Source: Temnopleurus reevesii (taxonomy: Eukaryota; Echinodermata; Echinoidea; Temnopleuroida; Temnopleuridae). From it: 64,000 nucleotides of DNA. The stretch is from NCBI GenBank assembly GCA_036244855.1, contig BQKZ01001703.1:29681-93680 (forward strand), in the 5' to 3' direction. Position 1 is the stretch's first letter. Each line of letters starts with the position of its first letter. The position numbers and the translations under genes were made by a program. Below, in pieces: positions 42,101 through 54,100 of this stretch. The notes under the pieces are model-generated. The model was not told the DNA's origin, did not search any database, and saw only the letters and a list, made by a program, of their open reading frames with translations.

Positions 42101-45100
42101 CAATAAGCTTATATAAATCACAGAAATTTATTTGTTTGTCTCATAACCACTGGTGACCCTTTACTGCACTCAATGATTACTTCTGGTGTTGAAGCGCACC
42201 TGAGAAATGCTTACCAGTCGTGCGTAGTGTTGTGTGTAAATCTGTGAACGGCTTTATGAAACATAACCTTGTACAGTAAATTGTAGATGTCCTTGTCCTA
42301 GAAAAAAACTGGTGAAAACTTGTTCTAAAGGGGTGTTGTTCAATAGTTGCAATTGATCGCAAGTTGCAGTTGATTGGAATGTGCCAATGAAAATAACTGT
42401 TTCATGCGCGTCTTGTTAAATGCGCATACCGTGCGTGAATGATAATGTTCGGTACAATTTGCAAAGTTGCAATTGATTTGCAGTTGATTTTGAACAACAC
42501 CCCCTAAGAGTGCTAATATAATGACAGCTACATACTGTATGAAACTTCATTTAGGAACTAGTAGATATTGTTTTGTTTTTTGTACCTCTGTAATACTCAT
42601 TTCTTTGTTTTCACTGTACAGGCCTGCACTTCCCCAAGTGATACAGAAGTAGTGTGTCCAAGCCCTCGACTACCCACCCAACAATCGACCAATGAGAGGA
42701 GACGAAGGAGAGAAGTTACGGAGGTCTCCCTTGCTCTCTCCCTGGATGGTTATCTCGTCAACATCAGTGATTCATTTGAATTCTACCCTGATCCTCGGTA
42801 TGATAACTTCACAGAGCCCAATGGTGTCAAGCAGGTGTCTGGCAATGATACACTGAGGATTACTGTAAGTGTTCATTATTATATTGTAATAAAAATAATA
42901 GTAATAATAGTAATAACAGTATTGTTATTTTTATATGGCGCTTTTTCATATGGCCCAAAGCACTCTAACATTATTATTATCCTGGTCAAAGAATATATAA
43001 TGATATAAACCGCACATAGCGTGTTTCCATTGCTCCCTGGGGAGCTTCCTAAATAATAGTACAATCTTCATATCCAACCAGGTTGTACTTCCCAAAGTAA
43101 TAAATGAATCGCGTCTGGCTAAGGTGCACTAATAATACAGTAATGATTACAGTGAGTGTTCATTATTATACATCGTTCTTCCCAATGTAATGCATAAATG
43201 GTGTCAAACAGGTGTCTTATGCAATTCACATCACTGTGAGAAAAAGGGACAAAGAATTTGGGAGAAAGTAAACAACTTTATTCACAAAACTTTGTTCACA
43301 AAAGCTAGATAGACACAAAAGAAATATCCTTTCATCCTATTATGCGGGGATATAGACTTCAATAGACTTGCTTACTTTGTTCAAAACCCTTTGTCCCTTC
43401 TGCTCACAGTGTATAGTTTCAGTACTCAACAAATTGCATCACTTCGCAAACACTTAAATGCTTGGGTAATTGCTCAAAATTTGTTGCTTTAGAGCTTACT
43501 TATTCAGCCAAAATTGCTCAAGCGTGTTGCACTTCCTCATACTATTTGAAAGAAGTCCTCAGTTTTGTAAACAAGTAGTTATAAACAGATAGTTATGACT
43601 CACCACTATCATTATTTTGAAAGCAATCTATATTATTCTCTGTCTTCATTTTGCCAACAGAAGCAAAGGAAAATGTGAAAAATATTCAATACAGAAATAT
43701 TACTCCAACCCCTCATCACTTACACAGTATGGAAACGCCCCTCTGCTTACACCGAAAAGCGTCCAAAACTGACCCTCACTTTTTGTTTTATAACCAGCAT
43801 CTAAAGAACAAGGACTTTCATGCTCATAATTGTTGTTCACAAGTGCTACATAGAATGTTGTAAACATAACAGTTATCATAATCTCTGAACAACAGAGAAC
43901 AAAGTTATTCAAGGGGTTGATTGTCTTTTTTTCATTCCAGGGTTCTAACATCAATTTAGCTGTGAGTAAATCAGATGTTCGGGTCAAGATAGGAGACAAG
44001 TTCTGTGAGGTTCTGAGTATTGGGTCAGACCAACTCTTCTGCCGTCTACCACCAACTGAACCACAAGCTGGGAACTATGCAAATGGAACAGCACAAACAT
44101 ATCCAGCATTCGTTGTAAGTAATCAACTTTTGTGATGCTTATTTTCGTGAACGTTTGGAGCTATATTCATATTATCAAGGAAGCAAATGAGAAATTATAG
44201 CAAAGATTTTGCTGGAAATTATCCAAATATTCCCTTTGCTTACAATTCTATTTCTTTGACTATTTGACTATTTAAAAAGTTATGGATGTGCAGAAGGACG
44301 TCAAATGAAATCTTATACAAGCTCTTCTTTTTGATATACCATAAAATATACAGGGTTGTGTTTAATAAAGCTGTAAATATAGGTTGACTCGTTAAAGAAC
44401 TTGTAACCTATTCTCAGGTGAGATTCAGCAACCTCATTGAGTGAAGTATAAAGGGTCACAATTTATTCATAAACCCTTACATAGATCTAAGAACAGCTTT
44501 TCGAAACACAACTCGGATGTCAACAGCTCATCTTTATAATTTGTCTTCTATCATTACAGGTCCTCCATGGTAGCAGTCTTCAATTCACCTTGGGTTACAT
44601 CCGTTACAGCCAAGTTTCATCTTTCAGTATCGTCTTGGTTATAGTGATAGCTGTCCTTGTGGGTGTGGCTGTGGTCTTTACTCTCATTGCTGTGTCCTTC
44701 TATGGTCGAAGAGTTCATCAGCATAAACTCAAATCAGCTGAGGGCGCTCTTATCAGGCTTGAAGAACGGCTCAAAGACAAAGCAACAGAAGGTCAGTGTT
44801 TTTTAAAAGACATATAAACACACTGCTCAAGTATTCTTGAAAGGAAAAGTAATTGAATATTTATTGAGCTTGATCTAGTGTATATGTATATTCCTTGAAC
44901 CAAAAGCTATGCATTTAAAATGTGCTAATGCAATGGACTTCTGTCTAATTATCTGTAATGATATATAAATTAGTAGGTAATTACAGTTATTATAGAGATT
45001 GTCTAGTATTTGTATGATTTTCATACTCCTGTTAGTTTTTAATGATGTCCTCATATATTTCTTTTCACAATTTTCATTCAAATTTTCTACTTTTGTAATC

Positions 45101-48100
45101 AAAATATGTTTTAAAATATACTCAACTAAGGTTGTTCATTCTATTCATATCATGTTGTCATTGATTTAATTCTCATCTGCATGCAGCATTCCATGACCTT
45201 CAGCGAGACATGTCTGGACTGAAAGAACAGCTTCAAGGTGTTGGTATGCCATTTGTTAGTGGGGCAGACTACATCAGGAACATGCTCTTCTGGGGTCTCA
45301 ATGTTCAACCTATGACCAGTGATCCAGAGGTAAGGACACTAGCCTTAGCTAAACAAGAAATTGTTATCCACAATCATTAATGAAAATGTTCCCAAAGTAA
45401 TTTTGATAGCACCGGGCAGTGTTTCACCAAGTTCCTTAAGACTTTAAGAATGACTGTACGCATGACTTTATGCACAGTTCTTATACTGAATGACAGAGAA
45501 TCATATAGGTATTACACCCGTTATCGTACTCCTGTTTTTCTAAAAGTTGTTCATAACTATAAGAACGATTGATGAAACACCATCTTGGTCTTAAAGATAC
45601 AATATACATTAACTTACATAGGAAATAATTGTCTGTAGTAATTAAAACAGTGCCTTTCCAAATTTAATTTGTATAATTGGACTCCAAATTATCTTTAGAT
45701 GTCCCTATGAGAGTCATAGTAAAGAATAAAATTGCAAGAGAGAAAAGATGCATTTTTTTCAGTAATAGTTTGAAAAGTGTTCAAAAATATTGAATTTCCC
45801 TTGAATTAAGCATTTCTATCAGCTTTATGTCCTAACAAATTTCCTGGTGTTTTCTCTTCATTTCTCTGTCCACCGCTAAGCTACCTCAGGAGAGTATAAA
45901 ACAAGCAATGACAGAGTTCTCTAAGCTACTCAACAAGAAAGAATTTCTCACTCAGTATATCCAGAGTCTGGATGAAGCAAAGACTTTGAAACAAAAAGAC
46001 AGGTAAGAAAATTTGTTACATTTTCTTGTGTTACAATAATATGTATTATTAGCGTATTCTATGCAATTGGATAAGCTACTCTAAGGATTGCACTGGGATA
46101 AACTTGATGACCATGATGTGTGGATTTTCCCCAAGTTGTAATCTCCAAAGTCATCATTAATTTTGATTTATTGATTATTTGCTTGGTTAGATCTTCTCTT
46201 TTTTGTAATTATAAATTTGATGGAAATGAAAATGTATAATGCAACAAATTAAAAATTATATTAATAGCTAATAATATCTAGCAATGATAATTTTTATTAT
46301 TCAGTATATATTCAAGTACAAGTATAAATCATTACTGGTCTGTTCTATAGATATTTTAAAGATTCAAATGATAAGAAAAAAATTATCACATACATTTAAA
46401 GTGTATACAAATATGAAACTTATTATGTCCATATTGTTTCATTCCAGGGTTAATATTGCATCTCTTCTATCAACAATTCTTACAACAGAAGGAAGATTTC
46501 ATTATCTAACTGAGTAAGTGAAATAATTTGTTGATTCACATGTTTATGTACATTCACTATAAAAGGTCTACATGAGATGCATATATGCATGGCAAATTAT
46601 ACTAATTGTGTTACAAAGAAAAATGATCCAATGTGTATTTATGTATTTAATAGCTTCTTAAAAGTTTTCTTTGTTTGATCATATATGTAGAAAATTTGTA
46701 TGATTTGTATTAATTGCATTTTTATTTATAATCATAAAAAATAATCAGGACCTGCTACATGTACTTTTGTTAGTATCTCTTCACATTCAGTCAAACAAAG
46801 CATCAACTTTGTGATTCTTGTTTTCATTTTATGTTATGTTTTCTTCTTCCAAATTGTCTCTACAGTGTCATGTTAACATTGATGAAAGAAAAAATTGAAG
46901 AATCAGATGAAAATAGACTCAAACAACTTTTTAAAAGGTAAGCAACTTTTATAATTGTGACCTATCTTTAGATATAGAATAAGTTAATGACCAAAATAGT
47001 CCCAAGACAACTGGGCAGTTACAAGAAATGGGAGATCTCATTATAAAGTGAATTTTCACAGCCGCATGATCGCAAAGAGATAGCGTAATATAAGGCTGAA
47101 TTGTCAAGGCCCCGTCTAAAATTTATTTGTTGTCTGTAATGAGAGATAAGTTTTATTTTCTATTAATTATCAATTATTTATTTTTTATTGATATCATCCA
47201 TTCAAATCATTTTATACTTTGATGACAGAAGTGTGGGTATGAAGCTTATGATAATCACTGGATAAACGTTTGATTTCAAACCTGAGACATTGTCACTGGT
47301 TGAACAAATATTCTCAAAATAGAATAAATTTTGACATTGTTTCTTCAAAAAGCCCCAGTTTAAACACCATGATTGAAAATTATTCAGATCTGGGCAATGT
47401 GCAGTATCTTCAGATAATGTTTCTATACTAAACATTTTATGTTCTTTGCAATTGCCTTGCAGCATGGGAAGTATACTAGAGAAGCTTATATCAAACTGGA
47501 TTGCACTTTGTATGTACAAACACCTTCAGGTAAGAATTATTACATATCCTTGATAATTTCCCCAAAATAATATTCTCAGAAAATAGAATTTGCCATCCAT
47601 TTTATTTGAGTTTTGATAGATTTGCCATTATCTGTGTCTACTGGTTCTATTTAGTTTATGTGTTCATATGTTATAATAAAGGTATACCTTCCATTTCAAT
47701 GTCATATTGTTTAAAAGCAAGTCCTTTCAGTTGAAGATTTCTTAACTCCATTTTCTTCTCAATGTAAAGACGTGAAAAAGAAAGTCATTATATAATCATC
47801 TTTTTTCCTTGTATTTTTAAATTATGGTTGATTCAAGACTCCTTCGTCAATTATTTCTTCCCTGAGATGTGAAAATTCATTTGCTTGACTTTCGTAACAT
47901 TCAATGATGCATTTTATTATTCTTTTTCTCAGAAACAAGTGGCCTACCCACTCTATGTGTTATACCAAGCCATCAAAGGTCAGGTAGAGAAAGGACCTGT
48001 AGATGCTATCACAGGTCAAGCTCATTTCTCACTCAACTTTGACTATCTTCTTGATGAGGATGTGGAGTTTGAAGATGTGGTAAATGAGTTTCTAGCTCTC

Positions 48101-51100
48101 TGCATATTCATCAGAACCTTAGGATCTGTGTACATTTTGAATGTTGACGATCTCATGTTGTAGCAGATGTTAAAAACATTGATTGTTATTTGAGGGAAAA
48201 GGCTGTATGGTCAATCAAATTTGGGCACAGAGCCAAGATTTTGAGTGGGAGAGGTGCATGTCCTCTGTTCCTCTCTTGAATCTACTACTATCATTTTGGA
48301 AAAGATTAAGATTGTACAATGAGCAATGTATACATATATTAAAAGAGCAGGAAAACTTCTCAAAAATTATCTCCTGATGTTGGTGTGTAATGTACTTATT
48401 CAATGGGTGACTTCAAGTACGGTGTTGAACGCTGGTGTTGGTGTTGCAGCAAAACCAACACCAGCCTAAACACCAAACTTGAAGTCTGTCGCTGTTTGGG
48501 GTAAACCTCGCAAGATTCTGACGTATTTGTGGTCGTTTCTGTATCACTTTTGTAAACTGACCAACGGTGTTGGAGCTCAGTTTACGGACCGTTTTGCTCT
48601 CTTAACACCAACACCAAACACCATACTTGAAGTCACCCAATGATTTATCAGTTTAAAAGAAAAACATCTGTGGAAGCATACATGACAAATGAGATTAGGT
48701 AGATAGTTTTGCAAGAACTGAACTCAAAGAAAAATTATTGACTTTTATGTTAATTTGAATTGAATTTAGAATTCTTCCTCAATCAAAGGCTGTAGAACAG
48801 GTGTTATATTCCCCCAATGGTTCATGCTGTAAGAGCAAATATGAAAAACAATGTATGACAAACANCCTCCTAGCAACCCCTCAAACAGGATGAGAAAAAA
48901 GACGATGATGATGGACGGAATGTAGAAGTAGAACAGCTGGGTGATGAAGATTATCACATTAATAACCTGAAAATGAGACGTAACATTCAATGAAGATACC
49001 AAGCTAAACTGAAGTCCAACTTAAAGCCCCGGTCACATAGGACCCCGGAAGCAACACGATTCATCCCGACTCGTTGTTCTGATGCAGTTAACTGTGAATT
49101 AACAAAGAGACGGGATGGGTCGTGTTGCTTCCGGGGTCCTATGTGGCCGGGGCTTTAGCTCGGTACAAGCGTGCACATTTGAAAAACTGTTTTTCATTCT
49201 GTTGCATTACTTACATGTATCTATATATTAAAGCTGGTCTTCATACGTTGGTATTATTTTGATTTCGTTTTATTCTACCAACTAGCAAATTATTTTGGGG
49301 TCTCAGATACCCTGTTGGTCATACAAAATGCATGCATCTGTGATAAAAGATGCTTATTCTTATTTAGTAATGATATGAATGTCTTAACAAAACTTTAAAA
49401 TATCTACAATGAGTGTAACTGATAATTATATTGTTAATATTTTCAGCAAAATACATATTTCAGATGTAAATCATCTGTCCTGTTGGCAACATGTCTATTA
49501 TACACAGTAGTAAGGTTAACACTTTATAGAGCCAAAGCCTTAATATTAAAAAAAAACTATGATGGAAATATGAAAGCTCATACGTGTATTGTGCGAGTGA
49601 GATTGTACGAGTCGCTTTCGCACCTTCTCATCTTAAACACATCACCCCTTCGCCTTTTCCACCAAAAACAAGGCGACTTGGCGAGTTGAATATTTCGCAT
49701 TTGCGATGAACTATTACATTTTGTCATATTTTCTGCAACCTTGTGGTTTCGGCTCTAAGTGTGCACATAACTACGATTGCCAGCAACAAAGCAGTACAAT
49801 CTTCATTGTACTTACTTGAAGAAGAGCTAGAATCCAAGTTCTTTGAATAAGAATAATGTTGACTGAAGATCGAGAGATGAACACTCCAGCTTGGTAGATG
49901 ACTTGATACCTGCATATATGGACCAAACACAAACATCATTGTCAATGCTGGCTACAAATAAGATTTTACAGTCAATTCAGCCTAAGTCAAATAATCATCT
50001 AATTCAAAGTAATTTTAAAACAAATCATACAATACATGTTTTATTTAATTTATGTAAGTTGAACATATTTCTGTGGTACCAAATAATTCAACTTTATAGG
50101 TAGAGTTATCTGTATATACAGAAAACTCTGCCATTTGTGAACTTGTCAAAGTTGAATGTTTTAAGTAGATGTGTTTTTTTAACAATCATAAACAGATTAT
50201 TTTCCTCTTTTGAGTCAAATTTCTCCTAAGTTGAACATATTTTTCTGATCCCTATAGATTTGACGTAGACAGAGTTACCTGCACATACATGTACATAAAA
50301 AGGCACTGTTATCCCTAACTTTCATTTATCAAAGCATGACCAATTGAAATACTTTGTTTTTAAATTGAATCTTTTATTCACCAGTGAGATGTCATTGAAA
50401 GATTAATTGTTATGAGGGGATTGCTGGGTGGCATTTTATTGCTGCACTGGGTGAAATTAAGACCAGGACTAGACACTAACTAATGGTCTCAACTGGTCCA
50501 TGAAATATCCCAGTCAGATCAGTGGATACACAGTTTTGGAGATCAATACAGATGTGCTGTTCAAATAGTTTAATCAATGGGAACCCCAAACAATGCACCT
50601 ACATTAAACAAAAAGGTTTTATATAGGTGCATGGCTTGAAGCTCCCTTTATGACAGTTGCAGTGAGACATAAGGGAAAAACTATCTCCAAGCAGAATTAT
50701 TGCAAATAATTGTAATATTCTTCATAGCAATTTCATATACTTACCATCTATATTGCTTTTCATGCGGCAGCCAGGCATCAGGAAAGAAAAGTAATTCATA
50801 CTGAAAAATAGAATTAAGAACAATAAGTTTTTAGAAAGGGCTCACATTTTCTACAAATTCCATTATGATACATTAAAAAGAAGAACTTAATTGGAGTTTA
50901 ATTAAAGAATATTTCTCATTCTCTTACTACAAATATCAAACCCAATAACATCCCAACCATTATATCTCTCAAACAGGTATTGAATTTGTATCACCCTTTT
51001 GTGATTCATACCTCACATTTACTTCACACAATATCAACATGATTGTCACTCTTAACACATAAGGCATGTTACAGTTATATAATATCATTTACCATTACAT

Positions 51101-54100
51101 TGAATTTCCGATTGCATGATTTGGTTTGATCGAGGTAGATTTTAGTTGACACAAACAAATAATAGAAAAGTAGGCTACTGGTATGTAAATAAGTGAAATC
51201 GGTTTGAAAATAGGTATTAAGAAAAAGTTCAATAAGGCAAATACCTCTAATATGTATACATATGGCCTAAAATAGTATATTGTAAGAATCAAACCCTGAA
51301 GCACTTTATCTCTAACTTACCAATCCTTGGTTGATGAAGTATTCAGCTATGTACACAACCATCAGTGGTATCATCAAGTAAAGCAGGGACTGTTAGAAAA
51401 AAGATCACGATTACATTAAAACAAATAACAAATATAAAATTTATTTGCAATCTGTGTCAACCCTAAAAACACTGGGGTATTTTCCTGGCTGGGAAGACTG
51501 CCTACCAGCCCTTAGATCTCACTTATTGATTGCATTTATAACCACAACGAACCTTGACATGAAATTCAAGCATGATGTAATCTCCAATTTGGAAAATTCA
51601 AATTAATTCAAAAGTTATGACATATAATCTTAGGGGGTGTTGTTCAAAGTTGCAATTGACCGCAAATCAACTGAAAATCAGTTGCAAATTGTAACGCGTG
51701 TTTCTATTCGCGCACGATACGCTCTCCTAGCAAGACCGCATGAAACAATGATTTTTATTGCAACTTTTGAACAACACCCCCTTAATTCATTAAATATACA
51801 AATTCATGCATTCAAATATCGGCACTATATCTTCGTGTAATGCATAGAAATTGCTCTTTTTCCCAGACATTCATGCTCAAATTATCATTGAATGTATTTC
51901 AAAATATGCAGGTATCAAAATATCTTCCACATGTGTTTCATTGTTTTCCTAATTATTTGTCTGCACTTTCGAATTAAACAGTCAATCATTCTGTTCTTAC
52001 CACAACCACCAAAAAGCCATATTGAAATTTTCTGGGTATTGTATCACAATTTGCCACACATTTTAGAATAATTGATACACATAAGATGTTTTGTCAAGAA
52101 GCTTTTCAACATAGCATTGGACAATAACATATTGAAAATATTCATTCTAAAACCACCTTCAAATAAAAAATGACAAATGAAATTCTTCACTGACCCATTC
52201 ACAAATTATCTAATCTAAAACTGCAAAATAAAGTAGCCTGATATATGGTTCCCCCAGAAACTTGAAAACAAAATTCCACAACTTTTCCATGACTAGACTG
52301 CTGCTTTCCATGACTTCCTTTCTTGCAAGTTTTCCAGAATGACAGATGGTATGATGGCCTCCAACTCTCCTCGCAGCCAGTAAATGAAAGTTCAGAGACA
52401 CTACAAACTGGAAGCTGCCATAACCAACACAAAAATACAATTCCATGGCTTTTCCATGACTTTTCAAACAAAATTTCCACATTCCCTGAATACTCCCTAT
52501 TAACTAAACCCTATTAATCTACGGTAATGAATATTACCTTATAAACAGATAACTTCTCTCTCCAAGTGAGATGGTGTACATCTGCATCTTGAACACATGA
52601 ATCCTGTATGTCATCCGGCGATGTCTGCTCCAGCAGTGGTTGGAACTGACTACTCCAAACTCCCCTATTTTCCCCAGACTTTCAATGAATACTTTTCATG
52701 ATTTTCCATGACTGTTGAAAAGCTACGGTAATAATATTCACCTTATAAACATTTAACTTTTCTCTCCAAGTGAGATGGTGTACATTTGCATCTTGAACAC
52801 GTGAATCCTGTATGTCCTCTGGTGGTGTCTGCTCCAGCAGTGGTTGGTATTGACTTGCCGATGCTCTTCCCCATCTGCAATTCTGGAGAATTGGCACTCT
52901 CACCAAAACTGCCCAGTAACTGCAGTAAGAAATGAGGCATAAAAACATATGTAAATTTTTGCATGTATTTAATATACTGCGACAATTTCTGATATACATA
53001 GCTTGTGGATAAGCATTTCCTGTCAGTGAGTCAGGAATTGAATTTGCTTCAAACATGTTAGAAGAGAACAAGCGGGTTTACTATTATTTCAAATTTAAGG
53101 GCATTTCTTGCTAACAAATATAGTTACGTGGTATTCCTTAAATTGGTTGATAATAATAAGATTACAATACTTGGAATTAATCCAGTTTGCATACATTATT
53201 TGTTACTACAATGTATGTCAGACCAGCCTTAGACAAGCTTTAGGATTATTCAAGAACAACCTTTAGATCAAAATTTGTCACGGGAGATTTGTTTAGGTGT
53301 ATATTCTATAGACTTGAAATCTTACAGTCTTGTATTTAGGGAAAGGGTGTAAGAAGCCCATCAAATTTTGAAGTCAGCCCCCTTAAAAAATGTGAAAATC
53401 TGAATTCTCTCAGCCAATGGACTAAGATTGGATAGAAATTCGGCATAAGTGTGTATATTAAACATATAACAGTTCATGCTCCGTAAAAGCTGTAAAGGGC
53501 TTGGTGCCCATCAGATTATTAAGCTCTTTTGACTTCATGCAAAATTAGTTTCCATATAAAGAGACTTATACGGATTTACATTCCACAAAATATACATATT
53601 TACACTTACAAAAAATTAGAAAGGGTTAAAGAGCTCTTCAAATTTTTGGGAAAATCAATTTTTCTGGCCCCATTGATTCCAATTTTCCAATAATTGCCCA
53701 TATGCATGTACAATAACCATTTGTAACAGCTAAGGACCCATAATGGTAGGAAAATTGGCAGAAAAAAATAAATGAATAAATGGGCCCTTGTGCCTCCAAA
53801 AGTGAACACGTTTGGCCAAATGGATCGAAATTTTTCATAAGAAAGCTCTTTTTGTAGATATTTCATAAATGTGAGGTTTGACTCCTAAATATTTGCGGAA
53901 TGGGCGTCAAAAAGCCCCTGATATATTAAAATGAGCCCTCTCCCACATATTAGCAAATGCGGGTATGCAAGTTCATCATCAGATTAAGATGGTGCCGTGC
54001 GCGTGACACGATNATCGATTTTGTAGAGATTCATAAGATGTATGAATTAATATGATGCGCGAATTAATGTGACAGCACCATACAGTATTGATGAGAAATT

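Larger units (their letters stand above)
48865..54013. other. block between two single-N joins, probably misplaced CLN3 contig
   Basis: Single N bases at 48865 and 54013 bound a segment that carries minus-strand CLN3 exons but no plexin exon. The first 183 bases after the left N equal 63818-64000. Plexin exons needed for the Rho-binding domain and middle GAP should be between 48079 and 54773, so a contig from the neighbouring CLN3 gene seems to have been placed here. Confidence 0.8.

Noticed and set aside
48080..48163. Read-through extension of the plexin exon (VNEFLALCIFIRTL...)
   Set aside because: A GT donor follows GATGTG and the extension loses all plexin similarity; it is intron.
48766..49002. 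78-codon minus-strand frame crossing the N at 48865
   Set aside because: Only the part above 48866 is a CLN3 exon; the rest comes from the neighbouring contig and is chimeric.
52210..52482. Two overlapping minus-strand frames of about 90 codons
   Set aside because: They arise from the TTTTCCATGACTT repeat and have no CLN3 similarity.
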